From: Tieghemostelium lacteum
Taxonomy: Eukaryota; Evosea; Eumycetozoa; Dictyosteliales; Raperosteliaceae
Length of the DNA stretch: 64,000 nucleotides
Direction: 5' to 3'
Assembly (NCBI GenBank): GCA_001606155.1
Contig: LODT01000037.1
Location: 806,001-870,000 of the forward strand
Shown here: piece by piece, positions 1 through 12,500 of the stretch
How positions within the stretch are numbered: the stretch's first letter is position 1
How the letters are laid out: every line of letters begins with the position of its first letter
The notes under the pieces: model-generated
What the model was told of the DNA's origin: nothing
Database searches by the model: none
Seen by the model: the letters and a program-made list of their open reading frames with translations, nothing else
Position numbers and translations under genes: made by a program

Positions 1-459
1 AATAATATTTTTTTAGTTGATTTTGGATTTTCAATTGATTTTACACATTTGAAAGCAGATACCCATATGTGTGGTAGTCCATTTTGGATGTCACCAGAAC
101 AGATTCAAGAGAAACCACATACCCTTTCAGTGGATATTTGGAGTTTAGGTATGGTAGTGGCAGAGATGATGAAAGGTATTGTACCACATCATAAATCCAG
201 GATTAAAGCAATGTTTTTAACTGGTGCTGTAGGTATAACATTTAATAAGGAAAAGAAGTATTCTGCTCATTGGTCAAATGAGTTATTTGATTTCTTGTCA
301 AGTTGTTTACAGATGGATCCTGCTAAAAGACCAACTGCCACTCAATTACTACAACATCCATTCATTGCAACTGCAGCCACAAAAGCTGAAATGTTGGATA
401 TTTTACCTCTGATTTTTATGTCAAAGAGTATATCAAAACTCTCAGTTAAAGAATCTTAA
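1..459 (+). CDS. Protein kinase, STE20-like, C-terminal part (5' end outside window)
   Basis: The frame is open from base 1 to a TAA at 457-459 (152 residues). It starts just before the magnesium-binding DFG (LVDFGFS), followed by the activation segment and the P+1 loop CGSPFWMSPEQI, in which SPE replaces the usual APE. Next come the helix-F motif SVDIWSLGMVVAEM and the subdomain XI arginine in MDPAKRPTATQLLQHPF. GxPFWMxPE is typical of STE20/PAK/GCK-type Ser/Thr kinases. The catalytic HRD loop and ATP-binding lobe lie upstream of the window, so subfamily and N-terminal domains cannot be judged. The tail after the kinase domain is only about 30 residues with no further domain. Kinase fold is near certain; STE20 assignment is likely. 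Confidence 0.9.
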   Translation, partial: NNIFLVDFGFSIDFTHLKADTHMCGSPFWMSPEQIQEKPHTLSVDIWSLGMVVAEMMKGIVPHHKSRIKAMFLTGAVGITFNKEKKYSAHWSNELFDFLSSCLQMDPAKRPTATQLLQHPFIATAATKAEMLDILPLIFMSKSISKLSVKES

Positions 460-651
460 CTATTTAAAAATATATAACAAAACAAAAATAATTAATAACA
501 AAAGTATATAGTGAACATCCCTCCAACTTAATTTATATATAATAACAACAAAAAAGTCTAATTAGAAACAATAACAAAATAATATTTATTAATTGTATAA
601 ATAAAATTTTCTTGTGTATACACAATCTAAACAACAAATCATAAAATCATA

Positions 652-665
652 TTCTCACCCACACA
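652..665 (+). promoter_or_regulatory. CA-rich element (CACCCACAC), possible GBF-type site
   Basis: A short C-rich patch, TCACCCACACAATTCG, stands about 70 bp before the 734 start codon in otherwise almost pure A/T DNA. CA-rich and G-box elements of this kind bind G-box binding factor upstream of D. discoideum developmental genes. The match is by eye only and its role here is an inference. Confidence 0.25.
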
Positions 666-733
666 ATTCGAAGGTTCCTTTTTTCTTTTTTTTCAAAGAA
701 TTAATTTCCGATGTGTTTTTATAAATTAATAAA

Positions 734-1021
734 ATGAGTAAATTAAAAATTTTTATTTTCAATTTATTCAAACAACAGAATACAAAGATATACAGTAAAT
801 TTATGATAATGGAAGCTAAAGACTTTTTTAAATATTTAAAAGATTTTAAGAGACCTGGTATTGATGATGAATTAAGAGAAAAATTAGAAATGAAACCTGT
901 ACCTTTATTAATAGTTGATGAGCAAAAGACTATTGTTGATAATAATAATTTATTCTTAAAGTATTTAACAAATTTACATCTTTTTCCAATTCAAGAAGAA
1001 TCAAAAGATGATAAAATTTAA
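734..1021 (+). CDS. Small hypothetical protein, 95 aa
   Basis: Single-exon frame with an A-rich start context typical of dictyostelid genes. The first 25 residues are basic and hydrophobic with no acidic residue (MSKLKIFIFNLFKQQ), which could be a mitochondrial leader; an internal Met pair near residue 24 is an alternative start. The rest is a compact charged segment with the phrase PVPLLIVDEQKTIVDNN. I do not recognise the family. The composition looks coding and the gene has its own AT-rich flanks. It lies between the kinase and the Pwp1 gene, and nothing in the context indicates a function. Confidence 0.6.
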   Translation: MSKLKIFIFNLFKQQNTKIYSKFMIMEAKDFFKYLKDFKRPGIDDELREKLEMKPVPLLIVDEQKTIVDNNNLFLKYLTNLHLFPIQEESKDDKI

Positions 1022-1297
1022 TCACCAAACAAATAGTTTTTATTCAAATTTGAATAGAAAAAGAAGAATAACAAATAATCAAAAGAAAACAAAGGATTAA
1101 TTTCCATTAGGTTTTCATTAAGCTTAATGATTTTTAAATACATTATTATTTAAATTTTCAAAATAGTAATAATTCAATAAATTTATCTCAAATTAAATAG
1201 TTTAAAGTCATCAAAAAAAAAAAAAAAAACGACCGAAACGAAAAACTTGATTTTTTTTATTTATTTTCATATTGTATACATTGATTGTTAGAAAAGA

Positions 1298-2973
1298 ATG
1301 ATATCAGCATTATCATGGGTACCAAAAGGATCAGCAAATCCATTTCCAACAAAATTTGATATACAATCAGAGGAAATTGAAGAATTTGATCAAGAGGAAA
1401 TTGAAGAATTACCAGAAGAGGAAGAAGATCAAAAAGAGAATAATAATGAAGATACATCAGATGAAGAAGAAGATGAAGAAGAACAAATTAAAAAATTAGA
1501 AAATGAAGAAAAAGAAGAGATACAAGAAGATAAACAAAAAAGTTTTATGGAAAGATATAATTTTGATGATTATGATGATGATGAAGACAAGGATGAAGAT
1601 GAGGAAGAAAAAGGTTTAAAATTTATAAACAAGGCAATGAAAGGTCTAATGTTTTATAAAGATGCTGATACAGATCCATTCCTAAAGGAACAGGATGAAG
1701 AAATTGATGATATTGAGGATATTGTCATTAGACCCACCGATTCAATACTAGTAACTGCAATTGCTCAATCAGATGATGATTTCTCACATCTTGATGTAAT
1801 GATTTACGAAGAGGATTGTGATAATCTCTATGTACATCATGATATCATTTTAAGTTCATTCCCTCTAACATTGGCTTGGATGGATCAACATCCAAGTAAC
1901 CGTCAAGAAAAAGGTAATTTTATAGCTGTTGGTACATTTGATCCCTTCATTGAAATTTGGGATCTAGATCTTATTGATAATCCAGTTCCAACTGTAACTT
2001 TAGGTCAAGAGGGTAAAGAAAAAGGTATTAAAGGTGTATGTATTAAAAACCATTTTTTTTTAATTATATCGAAATATAATAACATGTGGGGTGTTTGAAT
2101 ATATAGAAAAAAGTTAAAAAGACATCAACATGCCATAAAGATAGTGTAATGTCATTGGCATGGAATTCACAACAGAGAAATATTTTGGCAAGTGGTAGTG
2201 GAGATAAAACTATAAAAATTTGGGATTTAACAACACAGGATTGTTTAAATACATTTTCAGTTCATAAAGATAAAGTTCAGACATTACAATGGAATTCTCA
2301 GGAAAAGACTGTACTCATCAGTGGTAGTTATGATAAAACTGTAAATATTCTAGATATGAGAACAGCAGGACAATCAAGTTTCAAATGGAACATTAAATCT
2401 GATATTGAAGTAGTTCAATGGAACCCACATAACGCCAAAGAGTTTACAGTGGCATCTGATGACGGTTACATTAGATGTTTTGATGCAACTCTTGGTTCCA
2501 ATTCCAAACCATTGTGGTCTGTCAAAGCTCACAATAGTTCAGTACAAGCATTCTCTTATTCACCAGGTCCAGTTGGATATTTTGCAACTGGTAGTTCTGA
2601 TCAAACTGTTAAATTATGGAAATTGGATGAATCTGGTAAACCTGGTCTTATCCAAGAAAAGAATTTAGGTGAACAAGTATTCTCATTATCATTCTTTTCA
2701 AATAGTCCATATCTTTTAGCAATTGGTTCGGAAAATAATCGTCCATATATAGTAAATACCAAGAGATTTGTATCTGTACAAAATAGTTTTTCTGTTGAAA
2801 AAGTTGAAGGTTTTGAATCTGAACCCTCTTTAAAAGGTCGTAAACAAAAAGTTGAAGAAGATGAAAGTGATGATGAAGATGAAGAAGTAGAAGAAGAGGA
2901 AGATGAAGAAGAAGATGAAGAAGAAATGGAAGATGTTGATGAAAATCAAAGTGATGAATCTATGGATGAATAA
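1298..2973 (+). CDS. pwp1: Pwp1 homologue, WD40 ribosome-biogenesis protein (2 exons, 534 aa)
   Basis: Exons 1298-2035 and 2107-2973; the 71-bp intron begins GTATGT and ends ATATAG, and joining at phase 0 gives 534 residues. The N-terminal about 120 residues begin with the Pwp1-type phrase ISALSWVPKGSA and are rich in Glu/Asp. WD40 repeats follow: FDPFIEIWDLD, SGDKTIKIWDL, SGSYDKTVNILDM, DDGYIRCFDA and SSDQTVKLWKL. A second acidic tail ends the protein. This order (acidic N-terminus, five or so WD repeats, acidic C-terminus) matches yeast and human periodic tryptophan protein 1, a nucleolar factor in large-subunit assembly and rDNA chromatin. Without splicing, the sequence breaks into two apparently unrelated frames. 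Confidence 0.93.
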
Positions 2974-3096
2974 ATCAACAATAACTTTAATTTAATTTAA
3001 TTATATATAATAATTCGAGTTTGATCACTTCGAAAATCAGAAGAAATCAAAATATTTCATTTTATTTTTTTGTTTTTTTTGAACAACATTTCAAAC

Positions 3097-6000
3097 ATGT
3101 CAGATATTAAATCTCTTTTAAAAGAAGCAAAAGAGTCTATAGATAAAAAAGATTATGAAAAAGCAGTAGAAACTTGTTTAAATGCTTTAGAATATGACGA
3201 TAAAAACTATAATATTCATTTATTTTTAGGATTATCTTATTGTAATTTAGATAACTATAATCAATCTGAAAAATACTATTTATCTGCACTAAAAATACAA
3301 TCAACTTCACCATTTCCTCTCAGAGTATGTTATTTAAATAAGTTCTTCATGTATTGAGTTTAAATAGTTTAATGTTAATATATTTTTACAAAGGGTTTAA
3401 TTGAATTATATGGAAAAACTAAAGAAAATGATAAATTATATAATATATTACAACAATTGATACCATTGACTAGTGATAATATTAAAAAGAGAGAATTACA
3501 AGTTAGATTAGTAGATGTAATGATTGAAACTCAAAAATATACAGAGGCTAGAGATTTAATAACAAGTACATTGTCAGTGGACGATGAATTAATGTACTTT
3601 AAATTGGAATTGGTTTCGGAACTTGATAGATCACAGAGAATTAAATTAAATGTTGAGAGTAAAATGAAAGAGAAAGGTATACCTATAATCAATCCAGCTA
3701 AAGCACATGTTATAGGTGCCCCAACACACACCCCAGAACAAAAAATTCAAAAAGAACAAATTGAAGCTCAAATAGAATCACAGGAATTAAAAGGAATAGA
3801 TTTACAACTATACAATAGATTGTTAAATGATATACCTTTGGATAAAGTAGATAAATCAGTGATAGTTAGAGTATATAGAAACTATATAAAAAATCTTCAA
3901 CTTTTAAAGAGATATTCTAGTACTACCGATGAATTATTAAAGTATTCTGGTAGTTTAGATCAAATTTGTGAAAAAATGTCAGGTTATTTCAAAAGTGGTG
4001 AAGATGATGAAAATCATTTCTATCCATTAGAAATTCAATTTGAACAAATGGAAGAGAACCAATCATCAATTGAGGCTTTGGAAAATCTAACTCAGAAACT
4101 ATCTACAAGAGCTATGGGTTTGATAGGATCTGCCTATACAAAAGTAATGAAACTGAAAGATTATTCAGAGTCAACTAAAGCAGATTTGGATAAAGGTATT
4201 CATTTAGTCCCTCAAACTATACTGGGGAATAAAGCATTGGCAATGTGGTATCTAAAATCAAATGTCAGTGAATCTTTTGAGAAACTTCGTGCAGTAGTTT
4301 CAAGAACTGTACAAATTATACAATCTAAAGAGAGATTGAGGTCTACTGGATCACCATGTTACTCCAAACTATTAATTGATGTTGAGTTACTAATGGTTAG
4401 AGGTCTCATAAAGAATAGTGATTTCGATCAGGCACTAAAGAACCTCAATCAGTTATTAATTAAATTTCCAAATCAACCTCAAGTCCTCTATAGACTTGCC
4501 AAAGTACATTTCCAATTAAAAAATTTGGAAAAATCTAAAGAAACTTTAGATCTTTTAGCCCTAAAAGGTTCTACCTCTAAAGTTATGGTATTACTAGCAT
4601 GGATAAATTGTCTATTAAATTTAGATTTACAACAGTCAATGGACATGTTGAATGATATAGTAACTGGTGAAGAACATTATTTACTACTCTATGTAAAAGC
4701 ACTTTTAGTAGAGAAACTTTTAAAATCAACTTCAGAGGCATTACAATTATTTTTAAAATCTGCAAAATTAAATAGTTCATTTTCATGGACATTTTCGAAT
4801 CTTGGTAGATTGTATTCTTCTGTGGATTCAGAGAGATCAAAGAAATGTTTTCAGAGGGCTATTGCATTGGATCCTTTGAATAGAGATGCTGGTTTGGCTC
4901 TAGCTGAGATTTATCTTGGTAATGGTCAAGGTAGTTTAGCATTCTCATTGTACAATGAAATTACAGAACATTGTCTTGCCAATAGAAAGTCATTCCCATT
5001 TACCATTGTAGATTGTCATTGGGCATTCTATAGACTGGCATTACATCAAATGGATAATGGTCAATTAGACCAAAGTGTTACAAGCTTTTTAAATGCCATT
5101 AAAGGGTCTCCTAATGACTCATTGTATTGGAGAGGTCTTGGTGAGGCTTATAAAAGACAAACCAAGTATATAGCAGCTTTGAAAACTCTGGAAAAGGCTA
5201 ACCAACTAGTTAGTACACCTATTCCTGAACTTAACTTCCAATTGGCATCATTAAATAAGATTTTGGGTTTGTTTAAAGATACAGTTTTGGAATTTGATAG
5301 AGTGCTACTAGAGATACCAAACCATATCCCTACACTTAAAGGTAAAGCTGAAAGTCTTTTCTATCTGGCAAAGGAATATACAAAAGAGAAATCCTATCGA
5401 TTGGCTTTGGATTCACTTATCAGTGCCCAGGAATCAGTTCAATTGGCAATCAAAACTGCTGTATCTGCAGTTGAGAAACCTCCTGTTGAATGTCTCTACA
5501 AACTTTGTGGTGACATTGCATGTTATTTTGTAAATTTACCTTCGGAAAGTGATGAAAAGAGAAGATTCTCTACAATGGATAAACTCAAGTTGGCTGCTGA
5601 AAGTTATCTGGAAATTCTAAAAATCAATAGTTACAATCACCATAATCTTCAAGATTTAGCATTATGTTTCTATATGCAATCTCAAAGACAACCAAAAGAT
5701 GAAAATCTATTAAGACAGTCTATTAAATTTTGTTGTCAGGCTTTGAATATGGAACCTTGTGATGATAGACTGTGGAATTTATTAGGTATAATTTTAATGG
5801 ATCAATACCCACAACAGAGTCAACATGCACTAATTAAATCCATTCAATTGGATTCCACAAAAGCTGAAACCTATAATAATCTGGCATTACTATATCTTAG
5901 ATATGGTCTAATAAGTCAATGTGATCATTCATTGATTATTGCAAAATCCAATGACAGCTCATCATGTGTGTCATGGTCTATTCAAGGTCTTATTCATGAG

Positions 6001-8100
6001 TTACAAACTGGTATCTCTGATTCTCAATTTGATTACAGTCATTGTAGTATAGCTTTGGAATCTAACCCAATTGGAGAAGGTTTACTTGGGTATGGTCTAG
6101 TAACTCTTGCACAAGGGTCCTATGAAACTAGTTACTCTATTCTCTATAAATATCTTGAACTATATCCAAACTCTATTGATGGTAATCTCTATTATTCATT
6201 AGTCTTGGAAAATCTCTGTAACCATAAGGAATCTGAAATTTATCTATTAAAAACTCTTGGATTATTATCAAAAGTTACTAATGGTAATTCAGTACCACTA
6301 TTTGATATTCAGTCATCTTCAATCTCCAATTTGAAATATCATGACAATATAATTGTTACTGAAGATAGATCAAAGCCAAATGTCAGTAAATATATAACCT
6401 TGAATGATAAGATTAAATATACCACTATAAGTCTTTCAAGAGTACAATGTAAATTGGGTAAATATAAAGAATCTGTTGATGGCCTATTATCTCTAAAAGT
6501 TGAAGATAATTCAATGATTTGGGAGATTTTAGCCAACTGTTATTACTTTATGTCTAAATTTGATCATTCATTACAAGCTACAAAGAAATCCATTCAATAC
6601 AATCAAAATAGTCAGAAAAAACTAGATCTCAATTTAATGTTGGCAAAGGTTACCTATGATAAACTAATGTGTAGTTCTTCAACTTCTACCAATGATATGG
6701 TATCACAGATTACTAGTCTACTTAAAGATAATAATACTCATCAAGAGAGTATATTATTCCTAACTGGTGTTTTGATTAGTGTTCGTTTATATGACAAGGC
6801 AATTGAGACCATAACATCATATCAATTAACTCAACCTACACCTTCTATTGAAACCTATGAACTGTTATCAAAGGCCTATTTATTGAGTGGTAAAGTTCAG
6901 AAAGCTAGAGAACAATTACTGAAATCATGTCACTTATATCCACATGTTTCTAAGACTTGGGTATCACTTTCAGAGTTTCAACTTCACTATTGTCCATCCA
7001 GTGAAAATGTTGATCATCTTCCTAGAAAACTATTAGAGTTCCAAGGTAATGTTGACTCGGATCTAAAGAGACTTGTAACATTGGCTCAATGTTATATGGT
7101 AGAAACAACATCACCATTTATTGGCAATTTGGAAAAGAGTATTCAGGTATACCAAAAACTGATACATTATCATCCAGAGAGTCTTTGGTTATTCTATTGT
7201 CTACAAAATGCCTACTATTGTAAATCATTATATACCAACTCTGTTGATGATTACAAGAGTACCAAAGCTGCAATGTCAATACTTAACAGTGGCAATAGTG
7301 ATACTGTATCACAATTTAATGAAAAAATTAAAGATTTTAAATTTCATCAATCACTAATCACATTGGATATTCTATTATCTGAAAATCAAAAGGACCAATA
7401 CAAAAAACTATGGGACCAATTAAAAGACACTGAAAAGTCACCAGAAAACCTATCAACTCTTTATCGTAGTCAATCTAAATTCCATTTGATTAATGGTCAA
7501 GATTATAAAAGTGCATTAAATTCCCTAAAAGAATCTATTAGAATCTCATCCAAAAATATTCAGTCATTCTATGAAATGTCATGGATCTACGAGAAACAAG
7601 ATCTACTAGATGCATCACTATTATGTCTACAAAAAGCATTGGAATTATTAAACCAATCAACTGCATCTACCAATACACTAACGCTAATAAGTAATACAGT
7701 ATCTAGAATTTCAAGAATTTTAATAGTACACAATAGAAAATATAAAGAAGCTATTAAATTAATTGATTCTATACCTTCTAGTAACCAAGATTCCGTGTTA
7801 CTAGTACTGAAAGGTATTGCAACTCTACTTAGTAACAATAATAGTAATAATATTAAACAATATACCAATGATATGAAATCTGCAGAAAAAAATCTACTAG
7901 ATTCCATTTCACTAAACAATAGATTATCACTTGCCAACTACTACCTAATCAATACCAATCTAAACCTAAAACAATACCAATCATTACAAAAATATGTAGA
8001 ACAAGAACTGAAAAACTCTCCGTCACTGGTAAAAGAAATCACCATTATTGAAGATAAACTGAAACAACTTACTCAAACAACCACATCACAATCAAAATAA
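3097..8100 (+). CDS. Ski3/TTC37-like TPR protein of the Ski complex (2 exons, 1644 aa)
   Basis: Exons 3097-3324 and 3394-8100, with a 69-bp intron (GTATGT...ACAAAG) joined at phase 0. The protein is TPR repeats almost throughout: helix pairs such as YEKAVETCLNALEYDDKNYN near the N-terminus, then SWTFSNLGRLY, RGLGEAYKRQTKY and AETYNNLALLYLRYG. The N-terminus (about 10 residues, then LKEAKESIDKKDYEKA), the length near 1,600 and repeats running end to end match SKI3/TTC37. That protein is the scaffold of the Ski2-Ski3-Ski8 complex, which feeds RNA to the cytoplasmic exosome for 3'-5' decay. No catalytic domain is visible. Another large TPR scaffold is possible, but the N-terminal resemblance favours Ski3. 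Confidence 0.82.
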
Positions 8101-9512
8101 AAAATCTACATTGACATTAACAAATGTTTAATATCTTTTTTTAACAGTGTTGCGATATAAAAATATGTGGGGAGTGTGATGAATTTATTTTTACGATGGA
8201 GGTTGGATCTATATAAAAATGTACACAATGGTATTCTAGAAAATCTATACAACTGCAAAATTTCTGTGTAAAATTCTGTTGGAAATAATATAGTAAAGAG
8301 TTATTTTTGTATTCTTGTTTACAAAAATTATAGATTCCCAACTGACATTTTATTTCAAAACTAATCAAAAAATAAAAATCAAAGAATGAATTTTTTTGTA
8401 ATATATCGATAGGGACAGACTTTATATTAATGGGGGATAGCTTTGTAAAATCTTGATTTGACAGCAGATAACTCCGATTGAGACATGCACTAATTTACAA
8501 TTCGTAATTACCTTGATATTTTTATTTGAAAATTAAATGGTTTCGATTCATTAATATATCAATTGATGGACTAAAACTATTTGATTAGTAAAAAGTATTT
8601 TCATGAAAATTTCAAAGTTTACACTCATGGTTACAACTATTTGTCCGTTGTTTCATCAGAGATTTCCAGCCAATTGCAGCAGCAATAAGTCTAAGGAGAA
8701 TCATTTCTTTGATTCAGTTTTACATCTAAAAATAAAATCCTTCAACTGATCAAAAAATATCGTAAAAATTTTTTTATAGGTTATTGCATATCAATGCTAG
8801 CAAAGATCACTTTGAAATATTAAAAAATGTATTTTAGTTAATGAACGGATATGTTGATACAAAGTTTTTTATAGATCCAAGGCCTAATCATATATTTTCT
8901 GATTTGACGCAGAAAGATGGTTTCTTCAATTCAATTAGAATTTTAAGAATAATAATAATAATTATAAACTATTTTTTTTTCTTCTTCATCATTTTCAATT
9001 TGTTGTTTATTTATAACTTTATTGATATTAATAAAGTTATAATTCCGATATTCTTTTTTGATAACTATCTTTCCTATACATAAAGTAAGTTACGATATAA
9101 ATATATATATATAAATATTTCAATTTAATTAATTAATAACTTTATAAATTGTGTATAAAGGAAACAGACCTTATTTCAGCCAATCAATTCTGTGCTAATC
9201 ACCTGCGACCTCCTTACGTTATCTAAGTTGTGACAAAAATTCATTGACTCTTTGATTTACCAAAAGATTCAAAAAAAAAAAAAGCTTTTATCAAAAGGTA
9301 AGGTATTTCAAATGAAAGACTAGAGTCTAAAACATTTTTATTTTTTCTTATTTACAATCCAATCAAATAACTAATATCTCTTTGTACCATTATTTTTATT
9401 TGTAAAAATATATAGTTTTACACTTGTACCATTATCTGTTTTTCATTTTTTTTATATAAATAGTTTTGTAAATATTTAGACATATCGATTGTATAAAACT
9501 TTCATTTAAAAA
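8101..9512. other. 1.4-kb intergenic region without a supported gene
   Basis: The base composition is mixed: nearly pure A/T stretches alternate with three less AT-rich islands near 8400-8530, 8620-8740 and 9150-9260. A perfect 13-bp inverted repeat lies at 9011-9042. There is no tRNA, and no long frame with convincing composition. The promoter of the TmcB-like gene must lie at the right end. The islands could be non-coding RNA genes or worn sequence. Confidence 0.5.
9011..9042. repeat. Perfect hairpin, 13-bp stem and 6-nt loop
   Basis: TTATAACTTTATT at 9011-9023 is exactly repeated in reverse complement at 9030-9042, around the loop GATATT. It lies in the gene-free region between the Ski3-like and TmcB-like genes. 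AT-rich DNA makes short palindromes by chance, but 13 perfect pairs with so small a loop is long. Confidence 0.6.
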
Positions 9513-12500
9513 ATGTCAGTTTCAAACAAATCCCACCGAAGTAAATCGAGTGGAAGTCACTCTGGATCATCAGGATCCTTCAGTAAAATTCTTAGTTTAT
9601 CAAAATCAATTGAAAAGGGTACTTTTGGTGTGCTCTATGCAATGATTAAAAATAATACTTTTCCAAAAGTTTTAACCATTATTTCAATTGTAATTGAATT
9701 TTTACGTATGTATTCATCGAATTTCAAAATCTAAATTTATCTGTAAAAAAATTGTAAAAAGATATTTTTAAATTTATTATAAAAATCTAAACTAATCAAA
9801 AAATATTTTTTTTATAGAATTATGTTCCTTTGGATTTAAAAAATCATTTCCATGGGGTGGAACATTAGGAGCAGGTTTAAAGAAAGTAGTATCACCAGTT
9901 AATCATCCAGCTAATGTATTTGCATATAATGGATATACCTATTTATTTTGGGCAGTTACAGGTTTGATGGTATTAGCTATATTAAATATTCTCTATGTTG
10001 CCTATAATTTCTATTCGAATAAGATTGCCAATATATGGTTACTTAGAACTCTTAGATGGTTTGTAAGTTTTTCAGTTGCAGTTTTGTATATTCCTATTCT
10101 ATCACTTCTTTTAATTGCATTACATTGTGAAAAAGATGATGGTGTGACTGTGGTGGCAAGATTCAATGAACAAATTGAATGCTATGGTAAAAATAATTTA
10201 TCAAAATGGATTGTATCCATATTGATGATATTATTCTTTACTTTTATCTCTTTTTCCTCTCAAGCAACCTACTATGAATACGATAGTTCTTGTAAGGATC
10301 GTTACTCAAAACCACATTCAAGATTTGATATCACCATTTTATTGGTAAAAACCATTTTTGCATTCTTTTTTGAATTGCTATCTGATCAACCATGGGTATT
10401 GTCCATTCTATTCTTTTTGGGAATGATTTGGTTATGTTTTGGGTCCATAATGTTTATGCCATTCAACTATCAAAGATTGAACCAAGTTAAAACTGGTTTC
10501 TATTTTGTTGCATTGTGGGTTTCATTCTGTACCTTGTTGACTATGATTATTGACAATATTGATAGTCCTGCAACTGCCTATCTTGCAATCCTTGGTCTAC
10601 CATTCACTTTTGCTGGTGGTTATCTATCCAATAAGTACTTTTACCGTTGGTTAAACAAGAAGATGTCAAAATTCAATATTGCAACTCTTCGTACTGAATC
10701 AATGAATGATCTAGAAGCTCAGACAGTTAAAGATGGTGCCACTCCAGGAAAAGTAACCTTCAGTCACCAAACCAGATCATTAGGATCTCAAAGACAAATT
10801 AAATTCTCATTCTTTGAAAAGAAGTTCTCTTGTGCATTCTTTGTTGAAATTATGTGTAGAAAGCTTTTGAAATCCCAAGAACAACAAGATATTGATAGAG
10901 TCAATCTCATCTACCAATGTGCTCTACAGTACTACCCAAAGAGTCACTTGCTCTGGATGTCCTATTGCAACTTTTTATTCACAGTCAGAAAGGATCGTCA
11001 GATTGGTTATGCAGCTCTTGAGAAACTTCGTAGAATATCACCACCATTCGATGTCAGATTCTACATTTACCAAAGAGATAAAGAACGTGAACAAATTATG
11101 GACTCTGATTTACGTGGTCCTGATCACCAAGGTAAAATCCAAGATTTTGTCTCCTACATGGAATTCAAGAAACTCTATAATGGTGCCAAGAGATACCATT
11201 TGAAATGTCTTACCTACATTCAACGATTCTGGAAACTTTTGTTACATGAAACCATCGATCTTCACAGACTCTCTGATCTCTCTGGTAGAATTGCAACCAC
11301 TGAAAACAAAGCTAATGAACACTATGAAAGACTGTTGGCATTGAATCCAAACTCTGTTAGGGTTCTAAGAGATTTCTCTCAGTTCCTTGAAGATGTAGTC
11401 AAAGATAAAGACTCTGCATTACGTCTCCAAAAGAAGGCTGAACACATTGAAGATCTCATGTCAAAATCTTTATCTCACGAACACATTAAATACGTTGAAG
11501 TACAATCCATTGACAATATCGATGGTACTCCAGATGGTGGTGCTGATGGTGGTATCTCTATGGAGAAATTAGATAAACTCGATAAAATTGAAAGAGGATC
11601 ACATCACTCAAAATCAAAAGACTCTGTATCTGAAAGTTCTCAATCTAGTAAAGGTCGTCAAAAACGTTATGCTGAATTCCAACAATCCAATAGTATCACT
11701 AAGTTAAGTTGGTTTATGATTCTCACTGTTTTCCTATCTATGATCTTTTGTATTGCCATTTTAGTCTCTCTTCGTACACTCTCTGTTAACCATGAAAATT
11801 CATATCAAGGTATTCTCACTCTAGGTGACAGTGCTATTGAATCCATTCAAGTTGCTAGAGATCTCAATTCACTCCACCACTACAAAGATGATGGTGATGT
11901 TGAAAATTACAACACCTTGGCCTACATTGTTAAACTTCGTATTATGGCCATAACCAATATGCACCATGCAATGTATTATGGTGAAGGTAACCCATACAGT
12001 TATGTAAATCTCAACCATTGGTTACTTAAGCAACAAGATGGTGAGAAGGTATATTCTATCATTGAAGAGGTCTATACTTATGCGCAATTCAATAAGACCA
12101 ATCCAGTTAAATCCTCATTATTATTGGATATCTATAACAAACCTGTTGTACCTATTGAAATCTATATCGCACCTGATACAGCATCCATCAATGTCTCCAA
12201 TCTCTTTGCCACTCAGCAATATAATGCTTGGAAAGCTGTCAATATATATTTAGACTGTGCATCCATTATTGCCAATTACCCAATTGACTATCCAATAGAA
12301 TATGAAGATTCTCCAGATTATAGATTCGTAATTAATAATCAAGAAAATATTGCAACTGCCTTCAATAATTTACAATTGGCATACTCTGGTGTATTAGGTA
12401 AACAAACTAATACCATTATCAATATCATCTTTTACATTTGGTTAGGTGTCTTTGTTTTGTTGTTCATCTTGGCTGTATTCCTATTCAGACCTGTAGTCAG

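Noticed and set aside
8176-8341. Box C-like GTGATGA and later box D-like CTGA, a possible C/D snoRNA
   Set aside because: Spacing is about 160 nt, there is no terminal stem and no C'/D' pair is clear; too weak to call.
8841-9083. 80-codon ATG frame starting MNGYVDTKFFIDPRPN
   Set aside because: The second half is only Ile/Phe/Asn from AT runs and runs through the 9011-9042 palindrome; there is no family resemblance and no good gene context.
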